NCBI GenBank assembly: GCA_965237405.1
Contig: OZ250139.1
Location: 4,402,001-4,466,000, forward strand
From: CAUZIB01 sp963663925
GTDB taxonomy: Bacteria > Acidobacteriota > Vicinamibacteria > Vicinamibacterales > UBA8438
DNA length: 64,000 nt
Reading direction: 5' to 3'
Below are positions 1 through 9,146 of the stretch, piece by piece. The position numbers and the translations under genes were made by a program. Position 1 is the stretch's first letter; every line of letters begins with the position of its first letter. The notes beneath the pieces are model-generated. The model saw nothing but the letters and a program-made list of their open reading frames with translations, had not been told where the DNA came from and did no database searches.

Positions 1-335
1 GTGTGTGCGACGTGTTCATCGGGGTCAATGCCATGGACTATTCGGGATATCCAGATTGCCGTCCGGAGTTCATCGCCGCGTTCGAAAGTCTGGCTGCTGT
101 TGCGACAAGAGCTGGGGTCGAGGGTCATCCGTTGCGCATTCAAACTCCGTTGGGCGATTGGACCAAGGCAGAGATCATACGGAAGGGTGTGTCGCTTGGC
201 CTGGACTATGGCCTAACCCACAGCTGCTACGACCCGGCTCCGGCGGGTCGCCCCTGCAGCTGCTGCGATAGCTGTCGACTCAGAGCGCGTGGGTTTGCGG
301 AAGCTGGAGTTCCGGATCCGCTGATTCGTGCGTAG
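1..335 (+). CDS. queC: 7-cyano-7-deazaguanine synthase QueC, C-terminal part (5' cut by window edge)
   Basis: QueC makes preQ0 (7-cyano-7-deazaguanine) from carboxy-deazaguanine, ammonia and ATP for queuosine tRNA modification. The reading frame is open from the first bases, so the gene begins outside the window. About 110 C-terminal residues are visible. The family signature DYSGYPDCRPEF is present, followed by the Zn-binding cluster: a Cys in HSCYDP, then GRPCSCCDSC and LRARGF near the end. These cysteines hold the structural zinc in known QueC proteins. It is transcribed towards the decayed dacB on the other strand. No terminator is evident in the 26 nt between them. Confidence 0.95.
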   Translation, partial: VCDVFIGVNAMDYSGYPDCRPEFIAAFESLAAVATRAGVEGHPLRIQTPLGDWTKAEIIRKGVSLGLDYGLTHSCYDPAPAGRPCSCCDSCRLRARGFAEAGVPDPLIRA

Positions 336-361
336 TTGTCCGAGCACGCGGTAGGGGCATT

Positions 362-1567
362 CTACCGAGCAAAGTTCGCGAGGCGTTCGACCACGCAATC
401 GATGACGGTCGTGATCCGACCCGGGGGTACTGCGAAGTTGTTCGCCAGAATGGCAAAGCCCAGCGTCTTGCCGTCCCGGCCAGTAATAGGGAGTGTAGAT
501 TCGAATCGCCCGGCGGAGCGACGTTGCATCCGGTCGAGCACCGTGACAAGAAGGTGCGCCGTCAGGTAGTTGTCGCGGGATAGGCCGGAACCATCGGCGA
601 CGACGAACTGGTCCGGGGCGGTCGCCCACGCTGTCAGCACTTCGCCGACCGCTACCTGGCTGGCGGAGGCTGATCCGTCTCCCTCGATCGAGCCAAGAGT
701 GTGGAACAACGTTTCTGCGAACAGATTCTGGCTGTGCTTCATCATCTCGACGGCGAAGTCGGAAAGCGGCTGGGAGAGGTGTCCGACGAGGGTCCTCGCC
801 GCGTCTAGCGGCAGCTGTCCTGTAACGGCTAACGTGTTCACGTCGGTCGCGCCGCCGTTCACGTCGATCCCGTACGTGCGGAACGCTGATCAAAGCTTCG
901 TCACGAAGAACCGCGTCGAGTGAGCCACCGAGACGGTTCGGTTCACCGGTCCCGCGCCGACCGGCACCGCCCCTCGACGACGACCGTTAGCCATCCCGGC
1001 CGGTGAGACAGGCGTGGGTCAACCGGGCTTCCCGAGCTCGCTGTGACAACCGTGTTGGCCCGGAGGAGTCCCGTATCTCGATGCCGAATGCCTTGTGCCA
1101 ACGCTCCGGTCGTCTCCGACTATCCGCCCGGCGATCCGCGTGATGCCCTGGTTGCCTAACTGTCGCGCCCAGTCGCGGAACGGGTGTGGGTCCACATCCT
1201 CAGTGTCTTCCAGGTGCTGGGAGAAGGAGAAGGGGCTCCGAATGGTCGGGATTCCCCAGAGCCGCGGCCGCCGCCAGCGTGACGAGCTTCATAGCCGAGA
1301 CCGGTAGCAGCAACGTGCGGTCGTTGATGGCGTACACTGTTTCGCCGCGGTCGAGCGAGCGGATATGCACACCCCAGATGGTGTTTCGAACCAGGGGATC
1401 GTTGAAATGCCGCGTCAGGTCGAGGACCAACTCAAGAACGGCGGTTTCACGAGAGTGGACGGCCGACAGGACTCCAGGTGCAGAATCGGCTGAACTGGAG
1501 CGCGGTTTCCGCAATCAGCGGAGGCGGTCGCGAGTAGTACGGCAATGCAACAGGTTTAAGCGCGCAT
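362..1567 (-). pseudogene. Decayed D-Ala-D-Ala carboxypeptidase (PBP4 / peptidase S13, dacB-like)
   Basis: The minus strand carries pieces of an S13 penicillin-binding protein in several frames. An ATG at 1567 is followed three codons later by TAA, then by a signal-peptide-like stretch (CCIAVLLATASA). A second frame (1514 down to about 1200) holds the family N-terminal region GVHIRSLDRGETVYA and the SxxK motif as SAMK. A third frame continues with RDWARQLGNQGITRIAG, typical of the next region. The last frame (862-362) has the SQN region HSQNLFAETLF and the end GFAILANNF. The stretch that should carry the KTG motif is missing: GRDG runs straight into KTLGFAILANNF. Frameshifts, an early stop and loss of a catalytic motif make a functional enzyme very unlikely. 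It follows the ABC operon on the same strand with a gap of about 40 nt. Confidence 0.85.
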
Positions 1568-1607
1568 CAGTAGCTTCGCGCGCGTGGACCTCCGACCGAG
1601 CAGAGCC

Positions 1608-2999
1608 TCACGGTTCTTGGGCTTGCGCGATCTCGAGCGCCTCATCGACACTTTGCGTGTTGACAATCGCAGCTCCGGACTCATCGCCGTGGACGGCGTA
1701 GGTATTGTCGTCGGTTCGCCACAGGCTCACGCGCTCTTCGAGGAGAGTCGCGTCATCGGCTGCCACCAAATCTTCGTACTGTACCGTGACGGTGGCGAGC
1801 ACGTTGCTATCATCAAGTCCGAGTTTGGACCGCGCGTCGATAAACGACTCAGCTCTTAAGTTAGAGAGCTTGGCCAGGAGGTCGTCCATGTCAGTTCGTT
1901 CGATGTTCGCCGTGCTTGGTTCGATGCGCCGCCAAGTGTCTTTCGCCTCGTCATCATCGGTCTCCGCCTTCTCGAATGCGGTGATGATATCTGGTCGGGC
2001 GACCTCGATTCGACGAGCGTTGAACGGCCGAAACGCGAAGAGGTTCTTGTCCCGATATTCTCTGGCCTCTCGTTCGATGTCGACGCTGATCGATTCCGCG
2101 ATCGTGAAAAGCAGGGAACGCGACGCGTCCTTCGCGTATCGGGTGCCATCGGGGGCCTGGTTGCCGATACGAAGAGTCGCCGTGGCGCTTCCCGTACGGA
2201 CGGTTGCCGTCGCGGCTGGGTCGGAGAGTCCGTAGGCGTCAAGCGGGTCCACATCCTCATCACCGTCGTTCAACGGGTTCTCAGACACCACCGAGCGCAT
2301 CTGGCCGTTACTAAGCCGACCGACTAGACCCTGTACCGTGCTGTAGTCGGCCCGAACGTCCCAAGGGTCGACCATCCGCCAGTCACCGTCGATCTTGTCG
2401 AACGCAATCGTCGAACCGTTGACTTCGACCTCGAGGCGATCGACGTCGAGAGCCTCGATATCGAGGATCGTCTTGTCGCGTAGGTCGAAGGAAGTCTTGC
2501 GGAACGTACTGTCAAGACCAGACGCGACCATGATGATTCGATCACTTGTCTCGAGTTTTGCGTAGCGGTCGGTTCCGGTTGGGGTCATCTTGCCGATCAG
2601 AAGACGGTCTTCGATGTTGCTATCCACCGTCCGGAAGAAGACCTGGATGGTAGGCGCCGACAGACCGAAGGGTTCCAGGTCAACTAGCTCATCCGAGACG
2701 ACTCGATTGATCTCAATCGACGCGAGGCGTGTGGTCATTGACGACACCTCGGTCGTGTCGGCACGTGCCTGGACCGGAGCAGTCAGCTTCCACTCGCCAT
2801 CGTCTGTCTTTGACAATGATATTTCATTGCCATCCGCCGATATCGTGATGGCGCCGATCGACTCCGCCTCGACATCGAACAACTGCTCGTTTGGTGGAAT
2901 GTCGGACGCTGGCGACCGCTCCAGCTCAACGAAGTACACGTAGCTTGCAAGACCGAGGAAAACCACAAACATGATCAGCGTTGAACGCGCGCCTTGCAT
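1608..2999 (-). CDS. DUF4340 domain protein, last gene of a Gld-like ABC operon
   Basis: About 463 residues with one N-terminal membrane anchor (TLIMFVVFLGLASYVYFVEL). It is followed by repeated beta-rich modules in which phrases such as LTAPVQARADTTEV, WRMVDPWDVRADYSTV and TWRRIEPSTANIERTDM recur. This is the pattern of DUF4340 proteins, which accompany GldG-like ABC components. Start chosen at the ATG at 2999, not the upstream GTG at 3020. GGAGGAG lies about 9 nt before it, and the ATG shares bases with the stop of the preceding gene (TGATG), indicating translational coupling. It is probably an extracytoplasmic or periplasm-facing accessory of the transporter. The biochemical role is unknown. 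Confidence 0.85.
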   Translation of the reverse strand: MQGARSTLIMFVVFLGLASYVYFVELERSPASDIPPNEQLFDVEAESIGAITISADGNEISLSKTDDGEWKLTAPVQARADTTEVSSMTTRLASIEINRVVSDELVDLEPFGLSAPTIQVFFRTVDSNIEDRLLIGKMTPTGTDRYAKLETSDRIIMVASGLDSTFRKTSFDLRDKTILDIEALDVDRLEVEVNGSTIAFDKIDGDWRMVDPWDVRADYSTVQGLVGRLSNGQMRSVVSENPLNDGDEDVDPLDAYGLSDPAATATVRTGSATATLRIGNQAPDGTRYAKDASRSLLFTIAESISVDIEREAREYRDKNLFAFRPFNARRIEVARPDIITAFEKAETDDDEAKDTWRRIEPSTANIERTDMDDLLAKLSNLRAESFIDARSKLGLDDSNVLATVTVQYEDLVAADDATLLEERVSLWRTDDNTYAVHGDESGAAIVNTQSVDEALEIAQAQEP

Positions 3000-4603
3000 C
3001 ACGTACGTCTCCTCCACCACGTGTTAATACCAGCCCCGAAAATTATGGATGGGACTATCAGCAGCGTCAGCCAATTGAGATTCCGCTGCTGAGCGGCGGT
3101 CAGCGTAATGCGCCGATCCTCGGGCTCTCGAGGTCGAATTGCGATTAGATTTTCCTGTTGAGCCAACCAGTTGATCGCGTTGAGCACCAGGTCTCGGTTG
3201 CCTTGGACGCCGAGATAACTGTTCGACGCGAAGTCAGAGTCGCCAATGACGGCCAATCGTGCCTCTACTACTTCTACCTCCTCTTCTTGGCCGTCGCCGT
3301 CATCCGAAGACTCGCTTGAGGTGGTTTCAGATTCGGGAGCATCAATGACGACGGAGACAGCGGCGCCAATCGAGATCGGACCGACGACGTCTTGATCCTC
3401 GTTCATTGTGACCTCGCCCCCATCCAGCTCGGCCATGTTCGTTTCGGCCCAGCTCCTCGGCGACGTCTCTATGAACCTCTGCGCCGTTCGGCCAGCGGTG
3501 CCCCCGGAAATGGGATTTACCGAGCGAGCTAGGGGAAACGCCGTTAGGAGCACGAAGTCGTCAACAATCGGGTGGGGCGGATAGGTCGCTGCGACTGGTA
3601 CTGTGACATCGGTGCCGAGCAGCTGCCCAACGCCGCTGACGTCCACTACAACGTCCTCGCCAACCTCGATCCCCCACTCGGCCGCCAGAGCGAGAAGGTT
3701 ACTCTGGTCGGCTGTCGCTGGGTTGTTGGCCGGGTCCAATAGCAAGAGAACTTTGCCGCCAGACTCAAGATACGCGCTCAGGATATCGACCTCACCGGGA
3801 AGAAAGTCGTTGGTGGGACCTGCCACGATCACCACGGATGCGTCGGCCGGCACCTCCCCGGTCTGAGCTAGCACCACTGAGTCAACCGCCAGATTGTCGA
3901 GGCGAAGCGCTTCACCGACCCCACTGTACCCGTCGCGGTCCGAGTTTTCGGGGGTTCGCTCGCCATGGCCCTGAACAAAATACACCTTGCTCTCGCGTCC
4001 CTCGATCACCTTGATCAAGGCGTTGGTCAGCTCCTGCTCCTGCCCGTTGACGACGCGCTCGATACGGTCCTGGTATTCGAGCACGATCGTGTTGTAGGCC
4101 TGCACCTCATACTGGTTCGCCTGTACCGGGTTCTTGTCGGGATCGACGAATTCGAGCGATACCTGGCTCGACGTGTATTCGTACTCCGCGAGTTGGTCCC
4201 GGTAGCGGGGAAAGTCGATGTCCTGCGAAAAAATGACCATGCTCAGCGGGGCTTCCAGCGCTTCCAGAATCTGCACTGTTTGCGCTGACAGTGAGTACTG
4301 ACGTCCAGCTGTCAGATCCCACCGCTTGTTCTGGCGAGCCAGGATGAAGTTGATCGCGGCCAGAATGCATACGGCCAGAACGATGCTCGTTGACGCTAGT
4401 GCGCCGTAGCGTGCCTGACGGTGTCCCCAGAACCCGAGGATGTCACGCCACTGACCTAGGCCGTAAAGCGAAATGAGCACGATGCCTGTGACGAGTGCCC
4501 AATACCACACCTCTTCCTGATCAGGCATCGCGAAGCGCACGATGACGCTGCCCACTACGCACGCGATCCCCGACCAACCCAGCACACCCACAATTTTCTG
4601 CAT
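2999..4603 (-). CDS. GldG-like ABC transporter auxiliary protein
   Basis: About 534 residues. The N-terminus has several membrane segments (VGVLGWSGIACVVGSVIV, WALVTGIVLISLYGL, STSIVLAVCILAAINFIL), followed by KRWDLTAGRQYSLSAQT, a hallmark of the GldG/ABC_transp_aux family. A large soluble domain and one C-terminal membrane helix (LTLLIVPSIIFGAGI) follow. A low-complexity acidic linker (SETTSSESSDDGDGQEEEVE) precedes the C-terminus. In Flavobacterium GldG works with GldF and GldA in gliding; in other phyla the cassette has no settled function. Start set at ATG 4603, five nt after the permease stop, with GGAGAGG upstream. A GTG at 4621 is the alternative. It overlaps the DUF4340 gene by one base. 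Confidence 0.87.
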   Translation of the reverse strand: MQKIVGVLGWSGIACVVGSVIVRFAMPDQEEVWYWALVTGIVLISLYGLGQWRDILGFWGHRQARYGALASTSIVLAVCILAAINFILARQNKRWDLTAGRQYSLSAQTVQILEALEAPLSMVIFSQDIDFPRYRDQLAEYEYTSSQVSLEFVDPDKNPVQANQYEVQAYNTIVLEYQDRIERVVNGQEQELTNALIKVIEGRESKVYFVQGHGERTPENSDRDGYSGVGEALRLDNLAVDSVVLAQTGEVPADASVVIVAGPTNDFLPGEVDILSAYLESGGKVLLLLDPANNPATADQSNLLALAAEWGIEVGEDVVVDVSGVGQLLGTDVTVPVAATYPPHPIVDDFVLLTAFPLARSVNPISGGTAGRTAQRFIETSPRSWAETNMAELDGGEVTMNEDQDVVGPISIGAAVSVVIDAPESETTSSESSDDGDGQEEEVEVVEARLAVIGDSDFASNSYLGVQGNRDLVLNAINWLAQQENLIAIRPREPEDRRITLTAAQQRNLNWLTLLIVPSIIFGAGINTWWRRRT

Positions 4604-4608
4604 CTCGC

Positions 4609-5379
4609 CTAACCTCTCCACCGAACGCTGTCCACTGACTTGGCAGTCAGAAACAGCCCCAGCGTAATGAAGCTCAGGTAATACACTAAGTGGCTCGTAT
4701 CGATGACCCCCTTCGAGAAGTCGTCAAAGTGGTCAAGGACTGACAGATAGGCGAGCACCTGACTAGAGGTTGATCCCGATGCCGGATCCCCGAGCCAGCT
4801 GATTACCCAAAACAAAAGGAGCACTGCGAAGGTAATCATGCCGGCCACCACCTGATTCTTCGTCGCGCTTGAAATCAGCAAGCCTATCGAGATGAACGAT
4901 GCACCCATGAGCGATAGGCCCAGATAGCCGCTCAGGACCGGTGCCAATTCAGGTTCACCGTAATAGAAGAGGAAGCCCATGGGGATGGCAGTGACTCCCA
5001 GCATCATTGCGAACAAGGTCACGGCGCCCAAGAACTTCCCGAGAATGATCTGCATGTCGGTCAGCGGCGATGACAGCAGCAGCTCGATGGTTCCCGATCG
5101 CTTCTCCTCCGCGTAAGAGCGCATCGTGATCATAGGGAGTACGAACAACATGATCACCCCCGTGTTCCCGAACAGCGGACGGATCATGTACTCGTTGATG
5201 TTGATGGGTGGCGCGCCCTGCATCATGCCTGCCTGGAGGCTTACCCGTAAAATGAAGCTGAGTGAGCTTATGAAGAAAACACCAAAGAGCACGGCAAACA
5301 ATCCGATTACCACGTAGGCAATTGGAGATACGAAGTACGATCGAAGCTCCTTTTGCGCGATTGTCAGGACGTTACTCAT
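4609..5379 (-). CDS. ABC-2 type transporter permease (GldF-like)
   Basis: About 256 residues with six predicted membrane helices and the sequence style of ABC-2 permeases. The start MSNVLTIAQKELRSYFVSP is the usual amphipathic elbow before TM1. RSYAEEKRSGTIELLLSSP is the conserved cytoplasmic loop that couples to the ATPase. The ATG at 5379 is preferred over the longer reading frame because GGGAGG lies about 9 nt upstream. The first 8 nt overlap the end of the ATPase gene. It should form the membrane channel driven by the adjacent ATPase. The substrate cannot be told from sequence. Confidence 0.9.
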   Translation of the reverse strand: MSNVLTIAQKELRSYFVSPIAYVVIGLFAVLFGVFFISSLSFILRVSLQAGMMQGAPPININEYMIRPLFGNTGVIMLFVLPMITMRSYAEEKRSGTIELLLSSPLTDMQIILGKFLGAVTLFAMMLGVTAIPMGFLFYYGEPELAPVLSGYLGLSLMGASFISIGLLISSATKNQVVAGMITFAVLLLFWVISWLGDPASGSTSSQVLAYLSVLDHFDDFSKGVIDTSHLVYYLSFITLGLFLTAKSVDSVRWRG

Positions 5380-6400
5380 GAACGGCCTCCCGCGCTTCGT
5401 GCTCGTGCGCGGATACGGATTCACTCGGTGAAGCCGTATCCGTTTCGGCGTTGCCCGGCGGGTCTACGGTGTCCTGGGTTGTGAGCTCAAGGAAGATGTC
5501 CTCCAAGCTCATTTTGACCGACCGGAGTTCCAGCAAGCCCCAGCCGCGGGTGACGATTGCGTTGGCGACTTCCCGCCTCACGTCAGCGCCCTTGGCGCTT
5601 TGGGTCTCAAGAACACGTACACCGTGATGCTCTTCGGAGCTTGTGACCGTCGTGACGCCGTCGACCCCCTGTAACACCGGAATCGGGTCGACGCCGCCTG
5701 TGTCAACTTCCAACCGTATGGTTTCCGATCCACCGAGCCGACTGGTGAGGTTGTCTGGCGTGTCGACTGCGACCACGTGTCCCTTGTCGATAATAACGAC
5801 CTTCTCGCACGTTTGGGAGACTTCCGGAAGGATGTGGGTGCTGAGGATGATCGTGTGGTCTCCGGCCAGACTGCGTATTAGCTCCCTCGTCTCGATGATC
5901 TGCTTCGGGTCGAGGCCAGCGGTCGGTTCGTCAAGGATCAAGACCTCGGGATTGTGGAGAACCGCCTGTGCCAGTCCAACCCGCTGGCGATATCCCTTCG
6001 ACAGCTTTCCGCAGTGGCGGTCGGCTACATCGCCCACGCTGGTTCGATCTATCGCGACGTCGATCTTCGCGGCCCGTTCGGAGGATTTCACCCCGCTGAT
6101 GCGAGCGGCGAACGTCAGGTATTCGCGCACCGACATGTCAGGGTAAAGTGGGGGCGTTTCCGGGAGGTAGCCGATTCGTCGCTTGGCCTCGACGGGTTGC
6201 TCAAACACGTCGAAGCCAGCCACGATGGCTCGGCCGTCAGTGGGTGGAATACATCCCGTTAGAATCCGCATTGTAGTCGTCTTGCCAGCGCCGTTCGGCC
6301 CCAAGAATCCAAGAATCTGGCCTGATTCGACGCGAAAACTGATGTCGTTTACCGCAATGAGCGGTCCGTAACGTTTCGTTATGTGCTGCACTTCAATCAC
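5372..6400 (-). CDS. ABC transporter ATP-binding protein (GldA-like)
   Basis: About 342 residues. The nucleotide-binding domain has Walker A GPNGAGKTT (about residues 34-42), the signature LSKGYRQRVGLAQ, Walker B VLILDEPTAGLD and the switch His in ILSTHILPE. A C-terminal extension of about 110 residues follows, as in the GldA/CcmA-type group. The GTG at 6400 is chosen because AGGAAGGA lies just upstream and the family alignment begins at VIEVQHITKRYG. An in-frame ATG at 6451 would add 17 residues unlike the family. It is the first gene of the four-gene leftward operon (ATPase, permease, GldG, DUF4340), with a promoter at 6556-6584. Confidence 0.92.
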   Translation of the reverse strand: MIEVQHITKRYGPLIAVNDISFRVESGQILGFLGPNGAGKTTTMRILTGCIPPTDGRAIVAGFDVFEQPVEAKRRIGYLPETPPLYPDMSVREYLTFAARISGVKSSERAAKIDVAIDRTSVGDVADRHCGKLSKGYRQRVGLAQAVLHNPEVLILDEPTAGLDPKQIIETRELIRSLAGDHTIILSTHILPEVSQTCEKVVIIDKGHVVAVDTPDNLTSRLGGSETIRLEVDTGGVDPIPVLQGVDGVTTVTSSEEHHGVRVLETQSAKGADVRREVANAIVTRGWGLLELRSVKMSLEDIFLELTTQDTVDPPGNAETDTASPSESVSAHEHEAREAVHE

Positions 6401-6555
6401 GAGGCTGTCCTTCCTGCGGGTATTGTTGGTCGGGATTCCATCCTCCACCATTAGACATTAGACGAGCGACCGCCGAACAAGTCTGGCGATCCATTTCTCA
6501 CTTATAAAAAAGCCGTAACATGCAGATTACAAGAGGATTACTAGTACAGTTTGTC

Positions 6556-6584
6556 ATACTAAATCGCACACGAAATCCTGTCAA
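6556..6584 (-). promoter_or_regulatory. Sigma70-type promoter of the Gld-like ABC operon
   Basis: Read on the minus strand: a perfect -35 TTGACA (6584-6579), a 17-nt spacer, and a -10 TAGTAT (6561-6556), matching 4 of 6 consensus bases. Transcription would start near 6549, giving a leader of about 150 nt before the ATPase GTG at 6400. The stretch 6452-6637 otherwise shows no gene. Confidence 0.6.
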
Positions 6585-6637
6585 CTACGACTGGCAGAGT
6601 TGGCGAAAAGGTCCATTCATCAGAGGAGCGTCTTGCG

Positions 6638-7342
6638 CTACTTCGGGAAAACCTGTCCTTCGACGAAATCGTCGACTAAGGTTTGGGCTGCCGCTTCGAC
6701 TTCTTCGAACTGCACACCCATTCCAGCACGCTGGTCACACCAGGTAACTCTCGACAGGGCTTCGATGTCGAATGGAGTGTCCGGCAGTCGAAACCGAAGG
6801 TGTACCTTGGTGCCGGTCTCCTGCGGGGTCATCGTGCGGATCCCAAGGCCACCTCGACTCAGGTTGAGTGTCAAGGCCGTTGTAATGGTGTCGCCGAAAC
6901 GGTACGCGACAGGAATTGACAGCGTGACGCGGGTGCTGGTACGTCGGTTGAAGCTTTCGGGAAATAGTTTCGGTGCGAGCGCCGGAAGGATGTGGTGGGC
7001 AGCACTGTGCTCGTTAACGTACAAGTCAATTCCGACCGCCGACAATGCGCGCGCGTCCGCTGCGCCACGGATCGACCCACTGAAGATCGCGATCGAGGCT
7101 TTAGGTGCCAAGTTCCGCAGCCTTTGGACCATTTCAATTCCCCCAGTATTTAATCCGAGGTCCAGAATCAGGAGGTCGGTCGAACCCGACCGACTCCCGA
7201 AGTAGTCCAGTAGCCTATCTCTCGAAGCCACGACGACGGCGTCGTGGCCCGCGTTGCGTAGGGCGGTCGAGAATCGCTCACAGACAGCATCGTCATCTGC
7301 GGCAATAACGATCGTCTTGGGCGAACCGGCCTGCAGAGGCAT
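6638..7342 (-). CDS. Receiver-like domain fused to a PilZ (c-di-GMP-binding) domain
   Basis: 234 residues in two domains. Residues 1-125 look like a response-regulator receiver: acidic pocket AADDDA, candidate phospho-Asp in DLLILDLGL, and the FSGS switch. The conserved Lys near the end of the fold is not seen where expected (DLYVNEHSA). Residues about 130-230 form a PilZ domain with both c-di-GMP motifs, RRTSTR and NLSRGG, followed by the usual beta-barrel (RVTWCDQRAGMGVQF). It likely acts as a c-di-GMP effector in the cytoplasm, perhaps for motility or envelope functions. It is probably a single-gene unit. The degenerate receiver suggests control by binding rather than phosphorylation (inference). 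Confidence 0.85.
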   Translation of the reverse strand: MPLQAGSPKTIVIAADDDAVCERFSTALRNAGHDAVVVASRDRLLDYFGSRSGSTDLLILDLGLNTGGIEMVQRLRNLAPKASIAIFSGSIRGAADARALSAVGIDLYVNEHSAAHHILPALAPKLFPESFNRRTSTRVTLSIPVAYRFGDTITTALTLNLSRGGLGIRTMTPQETGTKVHLRFRLPDTPFDIEALSRVTWCDQRAGMGVQFEEVEAAAQTLVDDFVEGQVFPK

Positions 7343-7559
7343 GCACGTATTTTCTCAGATTCTAGTATGAGCCCAAAACTGATTTTGGTCCGAAAAAGCT
7401 GGTGTATCCGTCCAGCGATACTAATACGATTCAGTGTGGATGATTGACGATTATGTTCAAACTATGTAAGCTCAATCTCTATTTTCGACGTGACTGTTAC
7501 GCGTCAGTGTCTCCCGCTTTGTAAGAATTTACTCAGAGATCTGTGAGATGGAGAACCCT

Positions 7560-8135
<576 letters not shown>

Positions 8136-8170
8136 CAAAACTGTTCGTTTTGAGAAGGTTTCGATGTTAG

Positions 8171-8209
8171 ACGGGTTGGGAGCGTTGGACGCGCTTCCCA
8201 CCCGTTTTT
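8171..8209 (+). terminator. Intrinsic terminator after pal
   Basis: The arms ACGGG/CCCGT and TGGGA/TCCCA plus GCG/CGC form a long GC-rich hairpin (8171-8205), followed by a run of T. It lies 36 nt after the pal stop. It overlaps the end of the convergent glutaredoxin-like pseudogene, but the T-run points to termination of plus-strand transcripts. Confidence 0.8.
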
Positions 8210-8454
8210 ACTTTCCTGCTGGCGGCAGTCTCTCCAAGAGCTGGGTGGCCGAGACTCGATACCTAGCCAATACGCGGTCTCCATGCAGTAGTACCGGGAT
8301 CTCGGTGCCAAAACGGTGCTCGAGGTCCGGATGATTCGAGACGTCGATTTCAGTGAGGTCGATGGGATGGCGTGACTGGACTGTGGCCACAATTGTCTTC
8401 ATGCTGTCGCATAGGTTGGCAGCCCCGTCGGATCAGGAGCGTGAGCTCAGTCAT
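8208..8454 (-). pseudogene. Glutaredoxin-like (DUF836) gene with a one-base frameshift in its CxxC site
   Basis: Starting from ATG 8454, the first frame gives MTELTLLIRRGC and then runs off family. A second frame, from about 8413 to 8208, gives LCDSMKTIVATVQSRHPIDL and the rest of a DUF836/thioredoxin-fold protein (LTEIDVSNHPDLEHRFG, EIPVLLHGDRVLARYRV). On the minus strand the junction reads TGC CAAC CTA TGC. Deleting one A gives TGC CAC CTA TGC (Cys-His-Leu-Cys), the expected redox site. So a single-base insertion (TT at 8416-8417 on the plus strand) breaks an otherwise intact gene of about 81 codons. The ATG overlaps the pyrF stop (ATGA), so it was the last, coupled gene of pyrK-pyrD-pyrF. 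It could be a real recent mutation or an assembly error. Confidence 0.8.
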
Positions 8455-9146
8455 GATTCCGCCAGCTGTTGACAGATCGCCTCAGCGGCGGCGCGCGGGT
8501 CCGCGGCCTCTATGATCGGGCGGCCCACCACGAGGAAGTTCGCTCCGGCCTCCAATGCCTCGACCGCGCTCATGGTTCGCGCTTGGTCGTTCACGCCTCT
8601 CTCGGCGCGAGGCCGTATACCTGGCGTGACGATCGTGAAATTTTTACCGCAGCGCTCGCGGATCTTCGCGATCTCTAAGGGTGACGCGACGACTCCGTCG
8701 ATACCTGTTTCTTTCGCAAGCCCAGCGAGGACCTCAACCTGTTCTTCGACAGGTCGTGCGATACCCAGGCTCGTGATCGTGGCTTGATCGAGACTGGTCA
8801 GAACTGTGACGGCCACAACTAATGGGCCGCTACCAGATTTCCGTGACGCGTCGCGAGCCGCCTCCAACATGTCACGACCACCCGAGGCGTGGACCGTGAG
8901 CATCCACACACCAAGTTCGCTCGCCACACGCACTGCACCGTGCACGGTATTCGGGATGTCGTGATACTTGAGATCCAAGAAAATGCGATGACCTCGCTCG
9001 GTCATCCGGCGAACGACCGTTGGCCCTTCGGCGGTAAAGAGCTGGCTGCCGATCTTGAACCCACCTGCTACCCCACGCAGTTGGTCGCTGAGCTGGAATG
9101 CGCGCTCAGCGGTATCGACATCGAGCGCGATCAGGAGCTGATCCAT
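8451..9146 (-). CDS. pyrF: Orotidine 5'-phosphate decarboxylase
   Basis: 231 residues, the normal size for the short bacterial family. It catalyses the last step of UMP synthesis, OMP to UMP plus CO2. The catalytic motif DLKYHDIPNT (Asp-Lys-Asp charge network) is intact. The phosphate-binding end VTPGIRPR and FLVVGRPII is present. It overlaps pyrD by 16 nt and the downstream glutaredoxin-like pseudogene by 4 nt, so the leftward genes pyrK-pyrD-pyrF form one translationally coupled unit. Confidence 0.97.
   Translation of the reverse strand: MDQLLIALDVDTAERAFQLSDQLRGVAGGFKIGSQLFTAEGPTVVRRMTERGHRIFLDLKYHDIPNTVHGAVRVASELGVWMLTVHASGGRDMLEAARDASRKSGSGPLVVAVTVLTSLDQATITSLGIARPVEEQVEVLAGLAKETGIDGVVASPLEIAKIRERCGKNFTIVTPGIRPRAERGVNDQARTMSAVEALEAGANFLVVGRPIIEAADPRAAAEAICQQLAES

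Noticed and set aside
6485..6520. T-rich hairpin-like tract as terminator of the REC-PilZ gene
   Set aside because: The tract (TTATAAAAAAG on the plus strand) has no convincing stem beside it and lies inside the leader expected from the ABC promoter.
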